This document shows positions 45,026-55,962 of a stretch of DNA of 64,000 bases, in pieces. Position numbers and translations under genes: made by a program. Below the pieces are notes generated by a model that was not told the DNA's origin, made no database searches, and was given only the letters and a program-made list of their open reading frames with translations. The stretch comes from Episyrphus balteatus (lineage: Eukaryota; Arthropoda; Insecta; Diptera; Syrphidae): assembly GCF_945859705.1 (NCBI RefSeq), contig NC_079134.1, positions 70,180,625-70,244,624 on the forward strand, in the 5' to 3' direction. Within the stretch, counting starts at the first letter, position 1; each line of letters opens with the position of its first letter.

Positions 45026-46810
45026 ATGGCAGGTAGAAATACTGGGGCAATACCTAGAAATAGTTTGCCAAGTCCGTTTGTTAGGTACCCGCTTAGAACC
45101 CTTACAGAGGAAATGGTAGACAGGGTGTCTACGGCTGGAGGTATTCCAAGCGCGATGTCCACCTTGAATAGCGATGCCCTAAGTAGGTCAATGGGTGAAA
45201 ACTCAGCTGTACGATATGGGTCAGATAGGTCCAGAAATATTCGAAGTGAAGCGGGAAGGGAATTTGCTCTTCATCGGCCTACGATCGAGGAGATTGATGA
45301 AGATGATGACCTGAACGGTACAAATGAGGATTATGATATCCTTGAACAAATTCGACAGATACAGATCGAAGATAGAAATGTTCAGGCTGAAATTGAAGCT
45401 TTAAATCGGAGAACTCAAAGCAAACAAAGTCTAAATTCAGATGATAATAGTTTGGGACTTAAGACTAAATTATCAGAAAGTAAAGCAGTGTCATCTGAGC
45501 ACAGCTTTAAGCAAATAAACAAAAGTCATGAACAGAGTCGCCAATCTTATGCAACTGATACAGACTTTATAAAAAAAATTGCAGAGGAAAGCATATCAGG
45601 GAAGATAGAATCAGCGATATCTGTTGCTGTCCGTGAGTGTAATGATAGAACACTAAGTATGTTTCATGAGGGTATGTCGAAGATGTTTGTCAATATGGAT
45701 ACAAAAATTAAAGAAATAAATAAGAAAATTAGTGTCCTTGAAAAGCCCTCGATGCAACAAACTTATGTCCCTACAAGTCAAAACAATAATACTTCCACAT
45801 CGAAACACAGTATACCTAACACAGTTACACCTCAAACAACAAATCAGTTCACTCATGCTAGGCAAAGTAGAAATTCTCAAAATTTAAGAGATAATTTTAG
45901 ACGAGTGAATGTGCAAAAATGGGAAGTTAAGTTCGATGGGTCACCAAAGTCCATACCTGTTGAAAGTTTCATTTTTAGGGTTGAGTCTCAGCAAAGAAAA
46001 TACAACCTGAGTGATGAAGATCTATTGGCAGATTTTCACTATTTGTTGTCAGGTGCTGCTGCGACATGGTACTGGCAGTACCTTGAAGAGAATGATAGTG
46101 ACTCAATGTTGTTAAGTTACCAAGATCTAAAATCTGAATTAAGGAATCAATTTAAAAATAAGAGAAAAGATCCAGAAATCTTACGTCTAATTATGGATAG
46201 AAAACAACTTGCTCATGAGACTTTTGACGAGTTTTACAGTGATGTCAGGGCTTTATTTTTACAGATGAGTAACCGGCTCACTGATCAAGATAAGTTAGGG
46301 ATTGTGAGACCAAATATAAAGGACAAAGTAGCTAATCTTATTTTTAGCAGTTCAATTAATTCAATTCGCGAATTAAGGGAAGAGTGTAGACGAGCTGAAA
46401 TTCACTTAGAAGCAAGAGAGGTTAGGTTTCGTAAAAATGTAAGTGAAATAGAACACAAGAAACAACAAGAAGAAGATGAATGGAAAAGAGAAGATAGTTT
46501 TGATAATGAATGTGATGATGAATATGAATTAGCAGCTATGCAGCAAAACAGGCAGAATTCAAATTTCAATAAGAAAAGTTTAGGTCCAATTAGAAATTTT
46601 GAAAAGGATAAACGACCTTCTGGTAGTAATGACTTTAAAGATGTGGAAAACAACAAAACGACATGTCCTTCAGGGTTCCATACCATGACGTGTTATTGTT
46701 GTGGGCAGGGAAATATATCCTTTAAATGCGCGTCATGCATGGGAAAAGTGCAAGTCGGGAGTTCGTCCGGGAGTCAACTACCGACGAAAACTCAACCTCC
46801 CGCGAATTAG
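45026..46810 (+). CDS. gag: gypsy-2 Gag, unit 2
   Basis: The 594-residue frame from ATG 45026 is the same protein as at 34336-36120 by eye, with the same capsid-like region and CYCC-X8-CASC cluster at the C-terminus. The reading frame is intact. As in unit 1, the last 85 bases overlap pol in the -1 frame. It lies downstream of LTR 2, so a transcript starting in LTR 2 would encode it. Confidence 0.93.
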   Translation: MAGRNTGAIPRNSLPSPFVRYPLRTLTEEMVDRVSTAGGIPSAMSTLNSDALSRSMGENSAVRYGSDRSRNIRSEAGREFALHRPTIEEIDEDDDLNGTNEDYDILEQIRQIQIEDRNVQAEIEALNRRTQSKQSLNSDDNSLGLKTKLSESKAVSSEHSFKQINKSHEQSRQSYATDTDFIKKIAEESISGKIESAISVAVRECNDRTLSMFHEGMSKMFVNMDTKIKEINKKISVLEKPSMQQTYVPTSQNNNTSTSKHSIPNTVTPQTTNQFTHARQSRNSQNLRDNFRRVNVQKWEVKFDGSPKSIPVESFIFRVESQQRKYNLSDEDLLADFHYLLSGAAATWYWQYLEENDSDSMLLSYQDLKSELRNQFKNKRKDPEILRLIMDRKQLAHETFDEFYSDVRALFLQMSNRLTDQDKLGIVRPNIKDKVANLIFSSSINSIRELREECRRAEIHLEAREVRFRKNVSEIEHKKQQEEDEWKREDSFDNECDDEYELAAMQQNRQNSNFNKKSLGPIRNFEKDKRPSGSNDFKDVENNKTTCPSGFHTMTCYCCGQGNISFKCASCMGKVQVGSSSGSQLPTKTQPPAN

Positions 46811-49800
46811 ACGTAGAAGGAAAAATACAAATTTTAAAAAGAAAAGTAAATGAAAGTGAAATATTAACACAATCTGATGAAATTCCCAGAAAATCACTCC
46901 ACCAAAGACTTATTGACTATCAAACAGCCAGAAAACGAATTTTTGGTGAAGAGTTGCAGCAATCTGCAAAGAAATCAAAAAATTATAAAAAGATCTTAAA
47001 ACTTAGGGAAAAATGTGCAATATCTAGGCTGCATAAGAAAAGAATAGAATCGTCTGTGTTAACAAATACTGACGATAATAGACCATATACAAAAGTATAT
47101 ATTTGTGGTGAAGAGATGCTCGGTCTATTAGATAGTGGAGCATCTGTTAGTTGTTTGGGGAGTAGTGCAATAGATTTCATAAGAAAACACAACATTGAAA
47201 TCATAAACATGAATATAGGTATAAAAACAGCTGATGGAAAGAACCAACAAATCCTGGGTAGATTTAAAACAAAAGTTTCCTGGGGAAATAAAATTCAAGA
47301 TTTAGAAATATATGTAGTGCCAGGTCTTCAACAAAAATTATACTTGGGAGTGGACTTTTGGAGAGCTTTCAAGGTAGCTCCGAACATTGTGAGTGCTTTA
47401 GACATTCCATCGCCGATGGTAGGGCCAGATCCTGATCCGGTACGGGATCTCTCACCAACACAACTTGGAGATCTGGAGCGGGTCAAGCAGCTGTTTCCTT
47501 CGTTTGCAGTGTTGGGATTGGGAAAAACTCATCTAGAAGAACATGTCATAGAAATGGAAGATGATATACCAATAAAACAGCGACATTACCCAATCTCACC
47601 TGTTATACAGAAGTTGATGTACGCGGAACTTGACCGGATGCTCGACCTCGGAGTCATAGAAGTCAGCAATAGTGCATATAGCTCTCCCGTTGTGCTGGTG
47701 AGAAAACCTGGGAAGAACAGACTTTGCTTGGACTCACGTAAAGTGAACGCGGCTACAAAAAAATTTGCATATCCGCTACCACACATAGAAGGACTTATAA
47801 GCCGCTTGCAAGACACTCATTTTATATCCAGCATTGATTTAAAGGATGCTTTCTGGCAGATTCCACTGGAGGCCAAGTCAAGGGAGAAGACAGCCTTCAC
47901 AGTCCCTGGACGACCATTGTATCAGTTTACGGTGATGCCGTTTGGACTGTGCAATGCCGCTCAGAGAATGTGCAAGCTGATGGACAAAGTCATTCCCGGT
48001 CGTATGAGGGAGAATGTCTTTGTCTATCTGGATGATCTTTTGATTTGTTCGCCAGATTTCGAATCGCACATTAAAGCATTAGAGGAGGTAGCAAAATGTT
48101 TGCGTGACGCTGGTCTCACTATAAACGTGGAGAAAAGCAAATTCTGCTTCAAGGAGATTAAGTACCTTGGTTATTTCATCGGCGATGGGTGTATAAGAAC
48201 TGACCCAGATAAAGTCTCGGCGGTAAAGGACTTCCCAATTCCAAAGACTTCTAAGCAACTCCGTCGGTTCCTGGGAATGACAGGCTGGTATAGAAGGTTC
48301 ATACCAAATTATGCGACCATTTCAGCTCCAATGACCGATTGCCTGAAGAAAGGCAAATTATTTTGCATGACAGACGAAGCGGTCAAGGCCTTCGAGGAGC
48401 TGAAAAACATGTTGGTATCAGCGCCTATATTAACGAACCCGGACTTTTCGAAGCACTTTTACATTCAGTGCGATGCATCGACTTCAGGTGTAGGGAGTGT
48501 CCTTTTCCAGAAAGATGCTGAGGAGAACGAACGACCCATAGCATTCATGTCTCAGAAACTGAATTCCGCTCAAAGGAATTATACAGTGACTGAACTTGAA
48601 TGCTATGCGGCCGTTCTGTCGGTAAAGAAGTTCAGGGCATACATTGAGGGATTACCATTTACCATAATAACGGATCATGCCAGCTTAAAATGGCTTATGA
48701 CCCAAAAGGATCTATCGGGGCGACTAGCCAGATGGAGTTATAAGTTGCAGGTTTTCGTTTTCAAAATTGAACATCGAAAGGGTGTCCTCAATGTAGTCCC
48801 TGATACTCTCTCACGTATCCATATGGACGAGCTCAATCCCGAAATAGAAATGCAGGAAGTTGATCTCAGTTCTCCATATTTCTGTTCTCAGGAATATGAG
48901 GAACTGAAGAAAACAGTGACGGAAAACCAAGAAAGATTGCCTGATGTATGTGTTTCGGAAGGTTTCGTTTACAAACGGACAGACAAAAGAACCGGTGACG
49001 AGCTTCAAGAAGACAGAGCCTGGAAGCTCTGGGTTCCGAAGGAGTTGCATAGAAGCCTCTTGGAAGCGGCACATAATTCACCAGCTGCAGGACATGGAGG
49101 AATCCATAAAACTCTGGCAAAATTAAGACAAAAATACTTTTGGCCAAATATGACCACAGATGTACGTGATCATGTAAGTTCATGTGAAATCTGCAAGTGC
49201 AATAAACCATTATCTGTGATATCACGACCTCCGATGGGAAATCAAGTCGTGACAGAAAAACCTTTTCAAAGGTTATATATAGATTTTTTAGGACCGTACC
49301 CTAAAACGAAAGCAGGGAACACACACATTTTTATTTGCCTAGATCACTTCAGCAAATTTGTTTTCCTAAAACCAATAAGAAAAGCTACATCAGTGATAAT
49401 AGTTCAGTACTTAGAAGAAAACATATTTCATATTTTCGGAGTACCAGAGTACATCCATTCAGACAATGGAAAACAGTTTGTCTCTGAACTGTTTTCCAGC
49501 TTTCTCAAGAGATATGGTGTTAAACACATCAGAACCGCATTTTATTCGCCACAAGCGAACGCATTTGAAAGAGTAAATCGTTCAGTATTAGCTAAAATTA
49601 GATCATATCTAGAAACAGATCAACGGAACTGGGACACACATGCAAGCAGTGCAGCATTTTCACTAAGAAGTGTAATCCATGATTCGATTGCGTTCGAACC
49701 ATACTACGCAGTATTTGGTTCGCAAATGGTGCAACATGGAGGTTCGTATGAACTTCTACGAAAATTAAATGCTTTAAAAGATGGAAACATAACAATAAAT

Positions 49801-50100
49801 AACAATAATGACAAACTCGAATTAATAAGAAAGAAAATTTTTGAAAATCTTAAATTGGCTCATGAAAAAACAACAAAAACGTATAACACTAGATGTAGAG
49901 ACATTAAATATAATGTAGGTCAGATAGTTTACAGACGAAATTTCAAACAAAGTAGCTTAGCAGACTCGTATAACGCAAAATTAGGTCCTAAATTCTTGAA
50001 ATCAATTGTACTTAAAACGGTTGGAAACTCTTTGTATGAAATAGGGAATCTCCGAGGAGAAAAAGTAGGAGTTTTTCATGCAAAAGATCTGCATACTTAA
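46726..50100 (+). CDS. pol: gypsy-2 Pol, unit 2 (protease, RT, RNase H, integrase)
   Basis: The 1124-codon frame has the same domain order and all active-site residues as unit 1 (DSGA, YLDD, RNase H Asp, integrase zinc region and D, D, E). At least one synonymous difference is visible (TCC versus TCA at ~48484-48486 within the RNase H start, DASTSG). A TAA precedes the first ATG, so production depends on -1 frameshifting from Gag. An A run of ~26 bases follows the stop, slightly shorter than in unit 1. Confidence 0.95.
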   Translation: MRVMHGKSASREFVRESTTDENSTSRELDVEGKIQILKRKVNESEILTQSDEIPRKSLHQRLIDYQTARKRIFGEELQQSAKKSKNYKKILKLREKCAISRLHKKRIESSVLTNTDDNRPYTKVYICGEEMLGLLDSGASVSCLGSSAIDFIRKHNIEIINMNIGIKTADGKNQQILGRFKTKVSWGNKIQDLEIYVVPGLQQKLYLGVDFWRAFKVAPNIVSALDIPSPMVGPDPDPVRDLSPTQLGDLERVKQLFPSFAVLGLGKTHLEEHVIEMEDDIPIKQRHYPISPVIQKLMYAELDRMLDLGVIEVSNSAYSSPVVLVRKPGKNRLCLDSRKVNAATKKFAYPLPHIEGLISRLQDTHFISSIDLKDAFWQIPLEAKSREKTAFTVPGRPLYQFTVMPFGLCNAAQRMCKLMDKVIPGRMRENVFVYLDDLLICSPDFESHIKALEEVAKCLRDAGLTINVEKSKFCFKEIKYLGYFIGDGCIRTDPDKVSAVKDFPIPKTSKQLRRFLGMTGWYRRFIPNYATISAPMTDCLKKGKLFCMTDEAVKAFEELKNMLVSAPILTNPDFSKHFYIQCDASTSGVGSVLFQKDAEENERPIAFMSQKLNSAQRNYTVTELECYAAVLSVKKFRAYIEGLPFTIITDHASLKWLMTQKDLSGRLARWSYKLQVFVFKIEHRKGVLNVVPDTLSRIHMDELNPEIEMQEVDLSSPYFCSQEYEELKKTVTENQERLPDVCVSEGFVYKRTDKRTGDELQEDRAWKLWVPKELHRSLLEAAHNSPAAGHGGIHKTLAKLRQKYFWPNMTTDVRDHVSSCEICKCNKPLSVISRPPMGNQVVTEKPFQRLYIDFLGPYPKTKAGNTHIFICLDHFSKFVFLKPIRKATSVIIVQYLEENIFHIFGVPEYIHSDNGKQFVSELFSSFLKRYGVKHIRTAFYSPQANAFERVNRSVLAKIRSYLETDQRNWDTHASSAAFSLRSVIHDSIAFEPYYAVFGSQMVQHGGSYELLRKLNALKDGNITINNNNDKLELIRKKIFENLKLAHEKTTKTYNTRCRDIKYNVGQIVYRRNFKQSSLADSYNAKLGPKFLKSIVLKTVGNSLYEIGNLRGEKVGVFHAKDLHT
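46741..46802 (+). promoter_or_regulatory. Predicted -1 ribosomal frameshift signal, unit 2
   Basis: GGGAAAA at 46741-46747 has the same six-base spacer and the same two complementary stem pairs as unit 1 (GTCGG/CCGAC and CGGGAG/CTCCCG). Confidence 0.75.
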
Positions 50101-50822
50101 AAAAAAAAAAAAAAAAAAAAAAATCTTGATAATCCGTTCTACTAAGACAAGTCTCTATAGTATATCTTGAATTCTGTGATAAAACTACTTCGTGAATTAT
50201 GTGCTCTTATTTTATAAACCCTACTTCTGTGATAAACTTCCTTTGAAGTTAGAATCACTCTTATTTTTGTGTAAAACTTACACCTCTACATCTGTGATAT
50301 ACAACTGTGATACAATTCTGTGATATTTTTGCATGTCCGATATTTATCCGATTATTTTATATGTATTTATTTAGTATCAGAGATTTACTTTTATTTATTT
50401 AGCTTTGTCTTTTAAATTTGTATTTACTTTTATAGTCAATTTCATTTTTTTTTAATTTTAATGTGCAATATAGTTTTAAGAACAAACATCTGTGATACTA
50501 AGAAAATTTTTTTTGTATAAATTCCCTCCACTGAGATACCTACGTAACGAATTTTTTTTTGTCAACCAAAAATGTTCCGACTAATCTTCATCACAACAAA
50601 AAAAAAAAAAAAAAAAAAAATCGAAAAATTCTGTCAGTGTATAATCGCACTATTTGTCATAATAAATGCCCGGCTTAATCAGTAGAGCGGGAGAGTTCAG
50701 GGCGGGGCTCTTGCCACACGTTGAATGATTTAAAATTCATTAATAGGTCAATAATACCACCAGATCCACTTCTTTTTACGATGCTCATGACCTCACGACC
50801 ACTCAGCCATAATCATCGAGCT
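50101..50822 (+). other. gypsy-2 3' untranslated region, unit 2
   Basis: This is the counterpart of 39411-40136 with the same six CTGTGATA copies. It differs in A/T-run lengths and one A/G change near 50689. Confidence 0.75.
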
Positions 50823-53800
50823 TGTAACGTGGCAATGGCGGCATTTTTATCATTAAAATTCATACTTAAAAACTAACATGCACATATCTAACTACCATCA
50901 TAATTAAAATAAAACTTAATAATAATAACTTAAATATAAACTAACTACTCATGCCATAACTAATCTACTATCATCATACATAAGTGTAGGGAGGAGGTGA
51001 TCATACACACCCCCTCAACCTATCCAGCAACATTATGTGATCCTCGATCCATCCATCCAGTTTCCCCTGTTTCTGAATGCATATTATATTCATAGATACA
51101 ATAATTACAAGCATAGTTGCATTCCGAGAATATATCTGAAATTAAATGAGATATGGTTAATACGATTATCTTATATGTTAAAATAGATGAGATAGATAAG
51201 CAGAAAAAAAATTCAAGCGACTATCTCAGCCTCATCCATTGAGATTAAGGCCAAGATGTCTCCCATTTCTATTGATATTTTTTTTTTTTTTGCCAATCTA
51301 TCCAATCATCCAAAATACTTACCCTGCACCTTTTCTTTGATGTTCCTCAGAAACTAAAACTAAAAATATAAAGAAAAGAAAGTAAAAGAAATGTTAAATT
51401 TTATATAAAAAGTATTAAAACAAAACAAATAAAACTTACCAAAGACCTGTTGCCCATCTTCCACCACGTTGAGTTTTCTTTTATATATTTACACAATTAA
51501 TTTTGACACTTAACCACAAACACGATTTATCTCACTCTAAAGGGAGAGTGAAGAGTATGGATATACTTTATTTTCTCAAGTCGGCCATTGCTTTTTGGGA
51601 CAAATGCAAAAAGGAGAAAAAAAAAAAAAGTAGCAAAGAAAGTGATTGTAGTAGATTGTTTTATAGGAAGCTTAGATCGTAACCGGAAATGAGATATTTA
51701 GTGGCGGTTACACCTTGAATTCCAAAGAAAGTAGTAAAATTGCACGAAATATTAAGAATAGTCTTATAGAAAGCTTATAGGATTAAAATCTGCAATAGAT
51801 ACTCTGTGATAGTAGTTTTAAGATAAAAATAAGATTTCAAACTGTGATAATAGGTGTAAGGTAGGAATAAATTTATTAGTACAATAGTATTAAATGTTAG
51901 TAAGCGATATAGTAGTATTATATAACCAATATTGTCTAGAAGATTAAGGAAGACAAACGACAAAACCTCTACTAATATCCAGCTATCTTACGGGGATGAT
52001 TTATGTATTTATAAAACAAAGAAAATTTGGGTTTATGTACACTTAGGATCTTTGTTAGAATGATTAGACAAAGGGTAATCAGATAGATTACAAATCTTGA
52101 TCAGTCCGGTGCTATTAGAACTTTGTACTGCCTTTTAATTTAATTCGATTTTATTTCAAAAATAGAAAAGTGTTGAAGTTTATAACTTTTCAATAAAAGT
52201 AAATAAAAATAATAATTAAAATGAAATAAAAGCAAAGTTCAAGTTATTTTAATAAAAAAAAAAAAAATACTTTAGTCACCGAAAGTGCTCCTAATTATTT
52301 GAAGTGCTCAAACCCCTAAAAGACTTCAAAAAGATAATAGGATAAAACGAGAAAATTTCAATATTTCAATTTGAATAATACGCAGAGGTATGTTAACAAA
52401 TCCAGGTATGGGTGAAATGGTGATCTAACGTAGATTTTATTTCCGTATAGGTACTAATTAGTGATCCAGGGGCTCCGCATTTCAAGGTGGACACGAAAGG
52501 TGCCTCTGCCCCCTTTTTTTTTACATTTGTAAGGATACCAATAGATGTCAGGGTATTACTCTATAAATAGTAAAGGAGTTGTTGAGAGGAAAGAAAATCC
52601 ATGATCCTGATTTCGAAGGATAAAAGGACCTGACACAAATACTCCATACATATATTGAGATAGTGGTAGACAAGGTCTACAAAAATCACATAAAATACAT
52701 TGAACAATTACAAAAAAAAAAAAAAGATAATTTTTGAAATACATTATCTAAAAGAACAAACAAAAAAAAAAAAAAAAGAAAAGAGTGTCGTAAAGTTAAT
52801 TTTATTGTTAATAATTTTTTTTTTTTTAAATTAAATTTTAAATCAGTAATTTTTTTTTATAACGTAAATTTAAAATAACGTAATTGAAAAAGTGTCAAAT
52901 CACAATCTGTCCTTGAAGTGTGCTTTGTTCGCGCAAAAGAAATTTTTAATATTACATATATAAAAAGGTATCGTTCCTGATCTGTGCTGCCGGCAGGACG
53001 TCGAGGGACGAGGATAAAACGTGAGTACATTTTTATTGTTAAAAATTTTCTGGGACGAACAAAGATACCCCAGGCCAACATATACATATATATATATGCC
53101 TTTAAGAACAGAAATTGGTTATTTTCTTTTTTTTATTTAGTTTAAAAATAAATTTTTTTTGAAATTAATTAATTCTTTTTAAATGAATTCTATACATAAT
53201 ACATTAATGATATTAAAATTTGATATTTCACAAGATAAATAAATGATTTTCCTTTTTATAACGAAGTTGGAAATTTCTTGATGAACGCTAAATTATAAAT
53301 ATGATGTGCTAAATATAAAGCGATCAGGTGTGTGAAGGTCTTTGTCAGATCGTTTAAGAAGAGACGATTTGGACATGACGTGATATAGTTTTTTTTAGAT
53401 TCTTAGCTGGTAAGCGAATTAGGGGCCATTTTCTACAAAATTTAGGCCAAAGAAGATGGCAATGGTATGTTTTTCAAACATAGGGGAGGGATGGCCAAGC
53501 TTATGCCAATAACACCAGGTAAGCCTTCTTGGTTCTAGCGAACCATTATCTTGATGTGACGATGGATATAGGGATAAAGATATTTTATCTTTTATAAGAA
53601 AGATAAAAAGTAAATTAGGTTTAGAATAGTTAGATATAAGGGGGGGTATTATTAATAACTAATATAGTATTCTCTACTTTAGTTAAAATTAGAGGGTAAG
53701 GATTATTTAAACTATATAAATTTAAACATACAATTTAAATAAAAATTAAATAAACTAGGTTAATTAGGTTAATAAATACATTTATCTAAATTTTCAATAG

Positions 53801-54123
53801 GGTATGATATCGTTGTTTATCCATTCTTACATCGGGGTAATGGCATAGGCATTGTGAGTTATGTGCATTTCATTTTACTTTCTACCGTCTGATCTTAAGT
53901 CCGTCTGATTTACATAATTTAGTAGCTTTCTTTCTATTCTTCTTTTTATTTTATATTCTTCTAAAATCGGCATGATAATTTTTTTTTGAGATTGAGCGAG
54001 CGTGTCAGTAAAGGACAAGAACCACCCCGTCCGACGAGCCTTAGCCGTGCCCGAGACAAGCATGCCGCCGTCCTTCTACGAAACACAAAAGTTGCCACTT
54101 TGGTACAAGTAAAGCTCATTTCA
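50823..54123 (+). repeat. gypsy-2 LTR 3 (3301 bp, no 167-bp duplication)
   Basis: It is the same as LTR 2 except that the 3' part has one copy of the 167-bp segment, so it is ~167 bp shorter. It ends CTCATTTCA and is followed by ACTT, the right target-site duplication, and then unrelated DNA. A TATA box lies at 52957-52968. Confidence 0.95.
52957..52968 (+). promoter_or_regulatory. TATA box of gypsy-2 LTR 3
   Basis: TATATAAAAAGG as in the other LTRs; from here transcription would run into the right flank. Confidence 0.6.
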
Positions 54124-54127
54124 ACTT
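54124..54127. other. Target-site duplication, right (ACTT)
   Basis: ACTT directly after LTR 3 matches 29442-29445 before LTR 1. Confidence 0.75.
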
Positions 54128-54749
54128 AAGTCTGAATGTTTAAAAAATTGTTGACGAATGACTAATGTTTCATTAATTAATTTATCAACAAGTCCAGCCA
54201 TGTAAAGTCAAAAAATAAAAAGTTTTTTTAGAAAAAAGTAGTTTTGGTTTTTTGTTAATTTCTCGAAAATCACAAGATATTTTTCATTTTGGTTTTCTGT
54301 TTTTGTTTCAAAATAAATAAGAGCATCGAATTTTAAAAACTAAATTAGTACTTATTTACATGAAATTTTGAAAAAAATTACTTTGACATTTTTTTCTTCA
54401 AAATTTTGATTTTAAAAATTAATTTTTCAAAAACTGTGCCATAAAATGGATTTGTTTAAAATGTTTGTAAAAGACTAGGGTTTTGGCTTTACAAAAAGGT
54501 ATAGCACGTTATTGTAAGTATAACCGTTGATTTTTAATAATTCTATTTCCAAAATAAGTCAATTTTTTTTTAAATTGCCCCTCCCCGCTAAACGAAGGGG
54601 AATAGACCCCCCCCTCCCATACGATTTTTTTCTTGTCCCGACTGGGTCGAAAGTTTGCAGTTGTTTGATGTTCCAATGAATTCCATCTGTGTTCAAGTTT
54701 CATCCAAGCAAGAATCAATGGAATTTTCTTTGACGTGGCGGCAAGAGGC
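54128..54749. other. Right flank of gypsy-2, no gene seen
   Basis: AT-rich sequence. A segment at ~54585-54630 (minus strand AATCGTATGGGAGGGGGGGG then TCTATTCCCC) resembles ~25328-25350 (AATCGTATGGGAGCGGGGGT), inside the 851-bp MITE, so it may be a distant repeat relic. Confidence 0.3.
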
Positions 54750-55962
54750 AATAACTAACCTCAAATCCCAATACATCAGTTCTACATCTTAAGCCTGGCT
54801 CAGTTTCCGTATACAAACCAAAACGACCAGTGCCATATGCGTCACTCCCAGCTATTGATGCAGAAATAGCTTGACTTGTGAAAAGCGTACTCATTCTCGT
54901 TGAGTTCTCGGAGTGGGCTGCAACGATCGAGGCTGTAAAAAAGCTAATGGCGTTGCATTGCAGTCTAACCAGTATCCATTGCCTTTACCTGAGGATATAT
55001 TTGCAACACTTTCTGGAGGTAAATATTTCTCAGTAATTTATTTGTCTGATGCTTTCCTTCAGGTAAAAGTGGAGGAATCATCACAGCCATTGTTGACGAT
55101 CAACACTCATCAGGGTCTACTGCGTTACACACGTGTTTCATTTGGTGTAAAATCCGCACCCTCTATTTTCCAGCGCTTTTGCTGGTGCACTTCGACCCAA
55201 CAAAAAAAATAATCGTCGCAGGCGATGCTTCAAAAGATGGCATAGATGGTGTTATAATGCATTCATGCATTTTCTGATGGATCCACGAAGGCCATTACTT
55301 ACGCATCGAGATCTCTTACTCCAACCGAGCAAAAATACAGCCAAGCAGAAAAGGAGGCATTGTCACTTATTTTTTGCGTACAAAAATTCCACAAGAACAC
55401 TTATGGACGATACTCTGCGCACCGATCATCAGCCATTGTTGGCCATATTTGGTTCAAAGAAAGGATTACCTGTCTACACAGCCACCCGGTTTCAGAGATG
55501 GGCACTCACCTTATTGATATATGATTTTAACATCGAGTATATCAACAAATCTGGCTATGAAGATGCTCTGTCTCGTCTAATCTTAAACCAAAAAGTAAGT
55601 GCAAACGAAGATTTTGTTATTGCGTCAGTTAAGTTCGAGAGTGGCGCGAATCGTGTTTTGTCTAACGTAATACAAAACTTACCAGTGACAGCCAAGATGA
55701 TATCTGATGAAACAGCTAAGGATTCCACTCTCAAACAATGTCTTAAATTTCTTAAATCAACATAGCCCAAAGACGTTCAAGATCCAGCACTCAGGCAGCG
55801 GTATCATAGAAAAGATGCAAACAGTGAAATTCTAGGTTGTATCATGCTTCAAAATAAAATAATAATACCTCTCTCTTTGCAGAAAAGGCTGCTTAAACAA
55901 TTGCAAACAGGGCATCCTGGCTTTGTTAGAATGAAGGCGCTTGCACGCTTTGTCTATTGCAG
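54750..55962 (+). pseudogene. pol: Decayed gypsy pol relic, mag-like lineage
   Basis: Broken frames give RT pieces (YPLPLPEDIFATLSGGKYFS, DAFLQVKVEES, LLTINTHQGLLRYTRVSFGV, KSAPSIFQRF). These are followed directly by the RNase H start (KKIIVAGDASKDG), then LRTDHQPLLAIFGSKKGLPV and ALTLLIYDFNIEYINKSG with DALSRLI, and an integrase N-terminal piece (LLKQLQTGHPGFVRMKALAR). The RT segment that should hold the catalytic YxDD is missing between FQRF and VHFDP. Many stops and frame changes are present. The lineage, judged from remembered protein patterns, differs from gypsy-1 and gypsy-2. The relic stops at ~55962. Confidence 0.8.

Larger units (their letters stand above)
29446..54123 (+). mobile_element. 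gypsy-2: tandem LTR-internal-LTR-internal-LTR retrotransposon
   Basis: Three LTRs (29446-32912, 40137-43604, 50823-54123) alternate with two internal regions carrying intact gag and pol. The two units differ at only a few positions seen by eye (for example 37796 C versus 48486 A in pol, and the G/A at ~40007 versus ~50690). Pol order is protease-RT-RNase H-integrase, which places it in Ty3/gypsy. There is no env frame. Long LTRs, a tRNA-Lys primer and protein resemblance suggest the Osvaldo/Ulysses lineage (inference). Confidence 0.93.
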
